Source: CAYJXK01 sp964374115
Lineage (GTDB): Bacteria > Patescibacteriota > Patescibacteriia > Magasanikbacterales > UBA922
Assembly (NCBI GenBank): GCA_964374115.1
Contig: CAYJXK010000002.1
Span: 1-57,286, forward strand
Direction: 5' to 3'
DNA: 57,286 nt
How positions within the stretch are numbered: the first letter of the stretch is position 1; the number at the start of each line of letters is the position of its first letter. Below are positions 16,376 to 24,312 of the stretch, piece by piece. The notes under the pieces are model-generated. The model worked only from the letters and a program-made list of their open reading frames with translations. It searched no databases and was not told where the DNA came from. The translations under genes were made by a program, and so were the position numbers.

Positions 16376-16430
16376 AATTCATATCGAGTTTTTTCCTTTC
16401 GCGCGTCAGACACGGAAACTCGCTATGAGT
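16376..16430. repeat. Family B palindromic repeat, mini copy
   Basis: About 55 bp (ATTCATATCGAGTTTTTTCC at one end and GGAAACTCGCTATGAGT at the other) directly abut family A copy 2. Before that insertion its terminal TAACTCATAGC would have provided the stop codon of the RNase H gene. Confidence 0.7.
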
Positions 16431-16612
16431 TACTGACTCTTAACACGTATCTCAACACTACAACCTATGATTTTGGTCACCTTCTCGCCCTTCACCATAA
16501 AAAATCCTCACTGTATCTACGGATACACCTGCGGTTTTTTACGGCTCCAGGGCTTCGAATCTGACTCAAAATAATACCGTGTATTCGTTTAGGTACGTGT
16601 TAAGAGTCAGTA
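16431..16612. repeat. Family A palindromic TA element, copy 2
   Basis: 182 bp, about 97% identical to copy 1 (about six differences, including one inserted base), with the same inverted ends and TA at both termini. It sits between a family B mini repeat and the RNase H gene, and its end forms that gene's TGA stop. Confidence 0.85.
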
Positions 16613-17008
16613 GTGTTTATCTAATATGGCGTTCACCTCTCGATCCGCTTCTTTGTTGTACTCTCGCAAAACATGTTGTATCGTTGCTTTTTTGAATTGT
16701 TGCATCTCGTTCCACGCTTCTATAAATAATTTTTGAATGTGTGGTTTTTTTACTTTCCATTTTCTGTTCAATTGTTCGACGATTAATTTGCTATCAGCGA
16801 TGCACGTTACTTCTGTTGCGCCAAGAGCACGCGCTTTTTTGAGTCCAGAAATAATAGCGGAGTACTCGGCAACATTGTTCGTTTGTCTCCCAAGATATTC
16901 TCCATAGGACGAGATGACATTGCCGTGACTATTTTTGATAACAACGCCAGTCGCCGCAGGCCCCGGATTGCCACGGGAACCACCGTCTGTGTAGATAGTA
17001 AGTTTCAT
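16607..17008 (-). CDS. rnhA: Ribonuclease HI-family protein
   Basis: This 133-aa RNase H-fold protein degrades RNA in RNA/DNA hybrids. It has YTDGGSRGNPGPAATG (first Asp at residue 8), NNVAEYSAIISGL (Glu), CIADSKLIVEQL (Asp) and a final Asp in NKEADREVNAILD. This is the short, bacterial/archaeal single-domain form. Its start overlaps the recJ stop by 4 bp (ATGA). The stop TGA comes from the end of the family A element; without that insertion the protein would end one residue earlier (DKH). Confidence 0.9.
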   Translation of the reverse strand: MKLTIYTDGGSRGNPGPAATGVVIKNSHGNVISSYGEYLGRQTNNVAEYSAIISGLKKARALGATEVTCIADSKLIVEQLNRKWKVKKPHIQKLFIEAWNEMQQFKKATIQHVLREYNKEADREVNAILDKHY

Positions 17009-18771
17009 ACAGATTTCTTTAAATCTACTATCGTCATTTGCAACTCACGATTTCCATTCCATTCGTTGATACCGATTTCAAAGACGACATCAAGGAAAGT
17101 GCCTGGCGTCAACTCCTGACACCAGTTGGTTCCCTTCGTGGTGCATAAATTCCAGCCCATCATTTTTTTTGTTTGATTCCCCGTATGACGCACCATGAGA
17201 CGAAGATGTTTTTCATCTTGACCTACTCCTTCTTTCCCAACTACGGTGATTCCTTTCGCCACATATTTTGGTTTTGGATTTCCTTGTCCAAATGGCTCGA
17301 ATTTTTCGAGGATATCATAGAGTTCCCATGTCACATCTTCGAGCGTGAGTTCACAATCAATGGAAAGAGTGGGAGAGACGTCTTTGCCACTCGTTTTTTC
17401 TAAAAATTTTTGATTGATCTTCTCTGTACACTCTTTCAGATGATCTTCTGAGGCGAACGTGAATCCGCATGCCATAGGATGGCCGCCAAATTTGGCAAAA
17501 CATTCAGAAATTTCCTGTAACGTTTCGATCATATTAAATTCCTCGATACTTCGGCCTGACCCCATGAGATTCCCGTTATTTTTGGTAACAACAAGCGCAG
17601 GTTTTTGAAATTTTTCTTTGAGTTTACTTGCGATGAGACCCACAATCCCCACTGGCCATTCTTCGTGAAAGGCGACGAGGACAGGAGGTTTTTCATCCAT
17701 ACGCTCAATCTGGTTCACCGCTTCTGCCACACAGTGCTCTACAAGCTTTTGACGTTCCTGATTATTATCGTTGAGGGCACATGCGAGGGATGCTGCTTCT
17801 TCTGGGTCTTTGGTTGTCAGAAGTTCATAGGCCACGCTTGCGTGATCCATGCGTCCTGCGGCATTGATCCGCGGCGCAATCTGGAATCCAATGGTATCGG
17901 CATCAATGGTTCGTTTTTTTGTTCCGTTCTCCTGCGTAATTCGCGCTTCAAGAAGGAGTTTTTGTAAGCCGATACGTCTGGTTTTATTCAGCACAATGAG
18001 TCCGTATTTTGTGAGTGTTCGAGATTCCCCGAGAAGTGGCACCATATCAGCCACACTTGAAATCGCGACCATGTCCAGTGACCATTTTTCGAGTGATTCA
18101 TGCGCTTCCCCACTTCCGAGAACAGGATGAGTTTGCTTGTGGCGTCGGAGCACTGCTTGGAGTAGTTTGAATGCCACCCCTCCTCCGGAAAGGCCTTTGT
18201 CTGGGTATGTTTCCCCTTCGATTTTTGGATGGATGATGGCAAAGGCCGGGGGAAGGATTGCGGGAATAGCATGATGATCGGTGATAATCACATCAATGTC
18301 TTTTTTATTCGCAAGCATCACTTCTTCCCGATTGCTAATTCCGCAATCGCAAGTGATAATAATGCGAGTTCCCTGAGCCGCAAGAGATTGAACAGTATAT
18401 TTGTTCAGACCATATCCATCGGTCTCCCGATGAGGCAGAAAGACATTCACGTGCGGATATTCAAGAGCATGAAAAAGATTGGCAAGAATCACAGAGGCAG
18501 ATACGCCATCCGCGTCGTAGTCGCCATGAATCGTGATCTGTTCTTTCTTTTCCATTGCCACAAAAAGCCGATCCACGGCTTTTTGCATATCTTGAAAAAG
18601 ATATGGGTCATGGATATCTTCGCCATATTCTGGGTGCAAAAATTCATCAATCGCTTTTTGCGTTTGAATTCCTCGATGAAATAGGAGTGTTGCCACAATG
18701 TCAGGAAGCTCTGGATGTTCTTCGTAAAATGATTTGGGTGGATCGGGTATGAGCTGCCATTGCTTTTTCAT
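17005..18771 (-). CDS. recJ: Single-stranded-DNA-specific exonuclease RecJ
   Basis: This 588-aa DHH-family 5'-3' exonuclease has GDYDADGVSASVIL, DCGISN, IITDHHAIP and the DHHA1 region with GGHPMACGFTF. A C-terminal OB-like part follows (LTLEDVTWELYDILEKFEPF). It acts in recombination and repair. It is translationally coupled to the RNase H gene (4-bp overlap) and preceded by a tiny membrane protein. Confidence 0.95.
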   Translation of the reverse strand: MKKQWQLIPDPPKSFYEEHPELPDIVATLLFHRGIQTQKAIDEFLHPEYGEDIHDPYLFQDMQKAVDRLFVAMEKKEQITIHGDYDADGVSASVILANLFHALEYPHVNVFLPHRETDGYGLNKYTVQSLAAQGTRIIITCDCGISNREEVMLANKKDIDVIITDHHAIPAILPPAFAIIHPKIEGETYPDKGLSGGGVAFKLLQAVLRRHKQTHPVLGSGEAHESLEKWSLDMVAISSVADMVPLLGESRTLTKYGLIVLNKTRRIGLQKLLLEARITQENGTKKRTIDADTIGFQIAPRINAAGRMDHASVAYELLTTKDPEEAASLACALNDNNQERQKLVEHCVAEAVNQIERMDEKPPVLVAFHEEWPVGIVGLIASKLKEKFQKPALVVTKNNGNLMGSGRSIEEFNMIETLQEISECFAKFGGHPMACGFTFASEDHLKECTEKINQKFLEKTSGKDVSPTLSIDCELTLEDVTWELYDILEKFEPFGQGNPKPKYVAKGITVVGKEGVGQDEKHLRLMVRHTGNQTKKMMGWNLCTTKGTNWCQELTPGTFLDVVFEIGINEWNGNRELQMTIVDLKKSV

Positions 18772-18784
18772 ACAACTGTATTGT

Positions 18785-18886
18785 TCAAAAAAACGCCGGC
18801 AACACCGTAAAGAAGAGCATCGAGAAAATAGCGATAACCGAGATGATAATCCAAAGGATTTTTAGCGCTTTGTCTTTTGGTTTCAT
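18785..18886 (-). CDS. Tiny single-span membrane protein
   Basis: A 33-aa open frame, MKPKDKALKILWIIISVI then a hydrophobic run ending TVLPAFF, ends 13 bp before the recJ start. The KxK N-terminus and single TM helix look like the small membrane proteins often found in these genomes. No family recognised, and its size keeps confidence low. Confidence 0.4.
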   Translation of the reverse strand: MKPKDKALKILWIIISVIAIFSMLFFTVLPAFF

Positions 18887-18900
18887 ATAAAAATATAAAT

Positions 18901-19077
18901 GAACTCATAGCGAGTTTCTGTGTCTCTCGCGCTTTCCCAAGCGCCATTCAGTCACTTTTTCTTTGCCCGCAACTCTGTGGGTTATATCTGACCGTATGGC
19001 GGGGTCGAGAGCGGGTTTTGGAGACAAAGAAAAAGTGATGGGATGGCGCGAGAGGAAAAAACCTAGCTCATGAGTTC
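18901..19077. repeat. Family B palindromic repeat, full copy
   Basis: A 177-bp imperfect palindrome: the left arm starts GAACTCATAGCGAGTTTC; the right arm, read on the other strand, starts GAACTCATGAGCTAGG. Both arms contain TCACTTTTTCTTTG. This is the only full-length member; the others are tip-only minis or single arms. It fills the gap between the tiny membrane gene and lepA, and 18887-19091 holds nothing else. Confidence 0.8.
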
Positions 19078-19091
19078 TATAGTAAATTGGA

Positions 19092-20951
19092 TTATCTTTT
19101 GAGAACTGCCAAATAGGCCTCTGTCGGAATTTCAACTTTTCCTTTTCCCAGTTCTTTCATCTTTTTCTTTCCTTTTTTTTGTTTTTCCAGCAGTTTTCTT
19201 TTTCTAGTCACGTCTCCGCCATAGAGCTTCGCGGTCACATCTTTCCGAAGAGCCGAGAGCCGTTCTGCCGCGACGATTTTCCCTCCGATGGCTGCTTGAA
19301 TTTTTATTTCAAACTGTTGCCTCGGGAGCGTCTCTTTGAGAGATGCAACAATCTTTTTCCCAACCTGATACGCCTGATCTCGCCAGACCAGGCTTGCGAG
19401 TGATTCTACTGCCTCTTCTGCGATGAGAATATCGAGGCGCACGACGTCGGTATTTCGATATTCCTTTAATTCATAATTCAAAGAAGCATAGCCACTCGTT
19501 GCCGTTTTGAGTTTATCATAAAAGTCTGTGATGAGCGAGGCAAGCGGCATCTCATAGTGGAGGAGCGCGCGTTGATCCGGACCGGTACTCAAATAATCGG
19601 TATTGAGATAGGCGCCTTTTCGATCGGACACAAGAGTCATCACCCCACCCATAAACGTTTTTGGGACGATAATATCCACATTCATCCATGGTTCTTCCAT
19701 ACGTTCGATATGTTCGATTCGAGGTAAATCCTGAGGACTTTTTACCATCATGATGTGTTTATTTGTCCCATACACCCGATAGGCCACACTTGGGACTGTT
19801 GCAATAATATGAATGGCGAATTCTCTTTTGAGTCGCTCTTGGAATATGTCGAGGTGTAGCATGCCTAAGAACCCACAACGAAAACCAAATCCCAGGGCTT
19901 GCGATTGTTCTGGTTCATACGAGAGCGCGGCATCATTGAGTTTCAATTTTTCCATGGCGTCGCGAAGTTCTGTGTATGCGTCTCCCTCTTGGGGGAAAAT
20001 GCCGGCAAACACCATGGGTTTCACTTCTTTATAGCCGGGTAGCGGTTTTCCTTTTTCATCTGCATGCGCCGCGGTTGTGATCGTGTCTCCTACCCGCACT
20101 TCTCCGAGTTCTTTCAGCCCTGTGACGACATATCCAATCTGTCCGTTCTCAAGAGATGGATCAGAGACCAGAGTAGGGGAGTAATGGCCAGTTTCGAGGG
20201 CTTGGCCTCGCGCAAGGGTCCCCATACAAAGAATGTTTTGGCCTTTTTTCAGAGATCCATCCACCACACGAACCGATGCGACCACACCGCGATAATCATC
20301 ATAAAACGAGTCAAAAATAAGAGCACGCAGTGGTTTTGATTGGTTTGGAAGAGGAGATGGAACGCGGGTAATGACCGCCTCAAGGAGTTCAAGAATTCCC
20401 TCCCCTGTTTTTCCAGAGACACGGAGAATTTCTTTTTTTGCGCATCCCAGAAGATGAATGATTTCTTCTTCTGTTTTTTGAATTTCAGCGTTGGGCAGAT
20501 CAATTTTATTCATGACTGGAATGATGGTGAGTCCTTGGTCGATCGCAAGATAGAGATTCGCAATGGTTTGAGCCTGGACACCCTGGCTTGCATCAACCAA
20601 AAGAATAGCACCCTCTACAGCAGCGAGCGATCGTGAGACTTCATAGGTAAAGTCCACGTGTCCGGGTGTATCGATCAAATTGAGTTCATAGTTCACAATT
20701 TCTGCCAGAGGCGAACCCGCCTTTGGCGGGCGCAGTTCGGAGTTTGTTGATTGAAGTTGATAATGCATTCTGACCGGTTGCAACTTAATCGTAATTCCTC
20801 GCTCTTGCTCGAGTTCCATCTGGTCGAGCAGTTGCGCGCGCATATTTCTTTTTTCTATTGTTCCTGTCATTTCAAGAAAGCGATCCGCAAGTGTGGATTT
20901 TCCATGATCAATATGGGCAATGATGCAAAAATTTCGGATGGATTGGTTCAT
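19092..20951 (-). CDS. lepA: Elongation factor 4 (LepA), with an in-frame repeat insertion
   Basis: This 619-aa ribosomal GTPase (back-translocase) has AHIDHGKSTLADR (G1), QERGITIK (G2), DTPGHVDF (G3), NKIDLPNA (G4) and the EF4-specific C-terminal domain ending VEIPTEAYLAVLKR. About 22 extra residues (LQSTNSELRPPKAGSPLAE) sit just before G3, encoded by short repeats and a palindrome. The ATG at 20951 is chosen because it gives the canonical N-terminus (MNQSIRNFCIIAHID) and overlaps the murJ stop (ATGA), implying coupling. Confidence 0.95.
   Translation of the reverse strand: MNQSIRNFCIIAHIDHGKSTLADRFLEMTGTIEKRNMRAQLLDQMELEQERGITIKLQPVRMHYQLQSTNSELRPPKAGSPLAEIVNYELNLIDTPGHVDFTYEVSRSLAAVEGAILLVDASQGVQAQTIANLYLAIDQGLTIIPVMNKIDLPNAEIQKTEEEIIHLLGCAKKEILRVSGKTGEGILELLEAVITRVPSPLPNQSKPLRALIFDSFYDDYRGVVASVRVVDGSLKKGQNILCMGTLARGQALETGHYSPTLVSDPSLENGQIGYVVTGLKELGEVRVGDTITTAAHADEKGKPLPGYKEVKPMVFAGIFPQEGDAYTELRDAMEKLKLNDAALSYEPEQSQALGFGFRCGFLGMLHLDIFQERLKREFAIHIIATVPSVAYRVYGTNKHIMMVKSPQDLPRIEHIERMEEPWMNVDIIVPKTFMGGVMTLVSDRKGAYLNTDYLSTGPDQRALLHYEMPLASLITDFYDKLKTATSGYASLNYELKEYRNTDVVRLDILIAEEAVESLASLVWRDQAYQVGKKIVASLKETLPRQQFEIKIQAAIGGKIVAAERLSALRKDVTAKLYGGDVTRKRKLLEKQKKGKKKMKELGKGKVEIPTEAYLAVLKR
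20693..20762 (-). repeat. In-frame repeat/palindrome insertion in lepA
   Basis: Read on the minus strand, this has heptamer-like AACTCCGAACT and AATTGTGAACTATGAACTC flanking the palindrome CCCGCCAAAGGCGGG. It codes for extra residues between MHYQ and YELNLIDTPGH. The palindrome core is the one seen in mnmA. Confidence 0.7.
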
Positions 20952-22558
20952 AAAATTTCTTCTGGGGCAGACGCGTGAACATCTCGGAGTTTTGTCCATC
21001 GTCTCTTGAGAGACTGCGAGAAATCACGGAGTTCCTGGAGTTGTAAGCAATAGCTTACGATACCATAGACAAAAAGTCCAGAAAGAACTGTCACAGATGT
21101 CTGGGTAAAAACTCCCCAAAGCCGGGTCATGTCTACCAGGCGAGCCAGAGGCTCTTTGAGCAGTTCAATCGTAAGCCCCATTGCGAGGCTCGCGATAGAT
21201 ATTTTGTAGAGAAATGGCACAAGAGTGGCTTCATTCAATGTCCCGAGATATCGTCTGAGGCTCATCCAGAGAAGGGTGAGCTGGACGACCATGGCAAGAG
21301 AATAGGCGAACGCAAGGCCTGCGATCCCGAAATGATCTTTGAGATACCATCCAAGCACAATATTGAGCGCAAAACTTATCGTACTCATAAGAAATGGGAT
21401 GAATGTATTTTCCATAGCATAAAACACTCGCGTGAGAAGGGGGATGAGACATTGAGCAAACAGTGATAATACAAAAAACGCAAGAGTATCCGAGGTTCGA
21501 ATCGTTGCGTCCCAATCAAAGGCCCCACTGCCAAGGAAAATCCGTACGATTCTCGCACGGAGAAGTAAGAGAATAATCATGGCCGGGATAATCAGAAAAA
21601 GAACGGATCGGATCGTCTGAGAGATTGAAATACGCATTTCTTCTACTTTTTTTTCTGCATAGAGCGTGGAGAACAAGGGAAACGCTGCAAGCGCGAATGG
21701 GATCCCAATAATGCCCACAGGCGCGTATTGCAGATTATCAGCAAGATGAAAGACGGTAATACTTCCTTCTCCGATACGGGAAGCAAAAAAAATCATTGCG
21801 AGCCAGTTTAATTGATGCGCAGCGAGTCCGAGAGTCCGTGGGATCATCAGTTTTCCAATCATGCGTACGGATGGATCTTGGTGATTCCAACAAAATCGGA
21901 ATCGGAATCCTTTTTTGAGAAGGGCTGGGATCTGCACGACAAAGTGAAGCGCTGCGCCGATCACCACTCCGAACGCTAATCCAATTTCGCCCCAAAGGGG
22001 ATAGAAAAAGAGCACTCCTACTATAATTCCAAGATTGTAGACAATGGGAGTAATCGCATACGTGACAAAATATCGAAGAGATTGGAGAACGCCACTTGTC
22101 ACACTGCTCAGTCCCAAGAATACGGGACTGAGGAGCATGATCCTGGTGAGCGTGATGGTCCTCTCCTGCAATGCCGCATCAAATCCAGGAACCATGAGGG
22201 GAATAAGGAACGGGATACAAAAAAATAACAGAACAGAAAAAACGAGCAAGATAATAGAGAGAATACTCATGATCTCGCGGGTCAGTTGCCATGCTTGCTC
22301 TTTGTTTTTGGTGTAAAGCGAAGTAAATATAGGGATGAATCCGGCAGACAGCGCGCCAATAACCACAAGATAAAACAAGAAATCTGGAATCCGAAACGCA
22401 GCATAGTAGACATCGAGGGTGGCGCTTGCTCCAAAGACATGCGCAAAAAGGCGATCACGGATAATTCCAATAATACGGCTCAACAAAGACGCTGCCCCAA
22501 GAATGATGGCAGCGCTTGCAATGGTGCTCGTTTGTGTCTGGAACAGACGACGGATCAT
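20948..22558 (-). CDS. murJ: Lipid II flippase MurJ/MviN
   Basis: This 536-aa polytopic protein (about 14 TM) has the N-terminal ASLLSRIIGIIRDRLFAHVFG typical of MurJ and the DVYYAAFRIPDFLFYL Arg-containing cavity motif. It flips lipid II across the membrane for peptidoglycan synthesis. Its last bases overlap the lepA start. Upstream, a family B mini repeat separates it from corA. Confidence 0.94.
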   Translation of the reverse strand: MIRRLFQTQTSTIASAAIILGAASLLSRIIGIIRDRLFAHVFGASATLDVYYAAFRIPDFLFYLVVIGALSAGFIPIFTSLYTKNKEQAWQLTREIMSILSIILLVFSVLLFFCIPFLIPLMVPGFDAALQERTITLTRIMLLSPVFLGLSSVTSGVLQSLRYFVTYAITPIVYNLGIIVGVLFFYPLWGEIGLAFGVVIGAALHFVVQIPALLKKGFRFRFCWNHQDPSVRMIGKLMIPRTLGLAAHQLNWLAMIFFASRIGEGSITVFHLADNLQYAPVGIIGIPFALAAFPLFSTLYAEKKVEEMRISISQTIRSVLFLIIPAMIILLLLRARIVRIFLGSGAFDWDATIRTSDTLAFFVLSLFAQCLIPLLTRVFYAMENTFIPFLMSTISFALNIVLGWYLKDHFGIAGLAFAYSLAMVVQLTLLWMSLRRYLGTLNEATLVPFLYKISIASLAMGLTIELLKEPLARLVDMTRLWGVFTQTSVTVLSGLFVYGIVSYCLQLQELRDFSQSLKRRWTKLRDVHASAPEEIL

Positions 22559-22567
22559 ATCTTAATA

Positions 22568-22628
22568 GAACTTCATGAGCTAGGTTTTTTCCTTTCGCGC
22601 GAGAGACACGGAAACTCGCTATGAGTTC
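22568..22628. repeat. Family B palindromic repeat, mini copy
   Basis: About 60 bp, GAACTTCATGAGCTAGG at one end and CTCGCTATGAGTTC at the other. It lies between murJ and corA, and the corA stop codon TGA is the base just before and into its terminus (TGAACTCATAGCGAG). Confidence 0.8.
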
Positions 22629-23547
22629 AGAGCCATCGTTTTCGTTTCAAACGATATATGATCACAGCGATGATACCGGACAGGACAGCAAACATGGCCC
22701 ATACCCAAATAGGATTTTCCACAAAAGGGAGACCGCGGATATTCATGCCATAAATACTTGAGAGCACGGAAAATGGCAGAAGGGAAACGGAAATGACTGT
22801 GAGGGTAGACACCGTTTTGTTGATTCTTCGATTGATAAGAGACTCGACCGTGGTATGGAGTCCATTCAGCGTATCTTTGTATGTGTCCACAATCGTCCAA
22901 ATTTTGTTCAAATAATCATTGAGATCATCAAAATACAGACTCGTTTCCTCATTGAGGAATGGTTTGTGGATGTGAGTGATCGTGCTCACAAGATACCGTT
23001 GGGGGTCAATCACCCGTCGAAAATTCACCACGTTTCTGCGATGACGAGCGAGCTCGTAAATGATGCCTGTGTCTGGTTCACTCCCAAAGATTTCTTGTTC
23101 CAAAAGAATAATTTTTTTTCCAATATTATTCAAAATAGGTTGAGAATGTCGAAATAATGCTTCGATAATTCTGTAGAGAAGATATCCAGACGATTGCTCC
23201 ATCCAATCCTGCTTTACGCTTCTATTTTTCATGCAGCGATAAAAAAAATTTTTCATTTCTTTGGATTTTTCATTTTGGATGGTCACGAGGTATCCTTCTC
23301 CCAGAAAAATATCCACTTCATGATGAACAACGGTGCGGTCGTGCGCCTGCCACTGGGGAAATTGGAGAATGACAAAAAGGTAATTTTTGTATACATCCAC
23401 CTTGGGAATGTGGCTTTCTCCCTGCACATCTTCGAGATCCAGGTGATGAAATGAAAAGTTCTGACGCAGATAAGTGACTGCCGTCTCGTCCACATGATCA
23501 ATGTTGATCCATTTGAGTCGTGCTGACTCGATAATTTTGATGGCCAT
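22627..23547 (-). CDS. corA: CorA-family Mg2+/Co2+ channel
   Basis: This 306-aa protein has a cytoplasmic funnel domain with coiled helices, then two C-terminal TM helices with the signature YGMNIRGLPF between them and a basic end (RLKRKRWL). It forms a pentameric Mg2+ channel. The ATG at 23547 (MAIKIIES) is preferred over one 21 bp upstream. The stop is formed at the edge of a family B repeat. Confidence 0.93.
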   Translation of the reverse strand: MAIKIIESARLKWINIDHVDETAVTYLRQNFSFHHLDLEDVQGESHIPKVDVYKNYLFVILQFPQWQAHDRTVVHHEVDIFLGEGYLVTIQNEKSKEMKNFFYRCMKNRSVKQDWMEQSSGYLLYRIIEALFRHSQPILNNIGKKIILLEQEIFGSEPDTGIIYELARHRRNVVNFRRVIDPQRYLVSTITHIHKPFLNEETSLYFDDLNDYLNKIWTIVDTYKDTLNGLHTTVESLINRRINKTVSTLTVISVSLLPFSVLSSIYGMNIRGLPFVENPIWVWAMFAVLSGIIAVIIYRLKRKRWL

Positions 23548-23604
23548 ATAGGTTTTTCGATATTGCAAAGAAATGATCTATCAATGTGTATGATACAAAG
23601 GTAT

Positions 23605-24249
23605 TCATGTTCGAGGAACGGCAACGATAAGAATCATCATGTCTGTGCCTGTTTTTTCTTTTTGATCTTGAATGATGAGTGTGCCATTCACTTGATCTTT
23701 GGAAAAACGCAGAGCGGCAGTGTTGTCTGTATCCGTATTTTCCTCTAGAGAGAAATCCTGCTTTTTCAAATTCGTTCGAAAAAATTCAGATAAAAATCGT
23801 GGTTCCGCGCTGAGCGCCTGCCATTCGATGATAAGAATATCGCGATCATCAACATATTTTTGATATAAAAACTCCACATTTTTCCATCCGCCCGGAGCAT
23901 CTTCAAGTGGGTACTGCTCCCATACGTACGCCATGGGTTTCAAAATAATCCGGGGGATAAATAATGCCACTTCCACACTTTTTTTTCTTTGTTTGCCTGA
24001 AATGTATGTGACACGGGAAATCGTATCTTTGTCGTAGAGCGGAATATCCGGAAACCATTCGGGGACCTGCTTTAGTTTTTTTGGTTTCGCGATCAAGAAA
24101 TGCTGTAATGTAAACCCTACGATACAAAGCAGGATAAGGATCGTCACGCACCCTGTAACACACCCTCGTCCTAATCGGGAACGGGTTTTCTTCATTTCTT
24201 CAATCGGTGGTTCTTGAATTTCGACATGATCTTCGTATGGTCGTTGCAT
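23605..24249 (-). CDS. Membrane-anchored protein of unknown function
   Basis: This 214-aa protein has a short cytoplasmic N-terminus (MQRPYEDHVEIQEPPIEE), one TM segment (CVTGCVTILILLCIVGFTL, about residues 31-50), and an extracytoplasmic domain of mixed strands and helices with no family I recognise. A -10 box TATACT lies 13 nt upstream of the chosen ATG, and a longer start at 24342 would run into the divergent gene, so 24249 is preferred. Confidence 0.65.
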   Translation of the reverse strand: MQRPYEDHVEIQEPPIEEMKKTRSRLGRGCVTGCVTILILLCIVGFTLQHFLIAKPKKLKQVPEWFPDIPLYDKDTISRVTYISGKQRKKSVEVALFIPRIILKPMAYVWEQYPLEDAPGGWKNVEFLYQKYVDDRDILIIEWQALSAEPRFLSEFFRTNLKKQDFSLEENTDTDNTAALRFSKDQVNGTLIIQDQKEKTGTDMMILIVAVPRT

Positions 24250-24296
24250 AGGGAGTGCAGATAGTATATCATAGTCGGTGGAGGAAGTACATCTTT

Positions 24297-24302
24297 TAGA
24301 AT
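24297..24302 (+). promoter_or_regulatory. -10 box TAGAAT of the beta-CASP gene
   Basis: TAGAAT lies 10 nt before the ATG at 24313, again leaderless geometry; no clear -35. Confidence 0.4.
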
Positions 24303-24312
24303 TTTTATCCGT

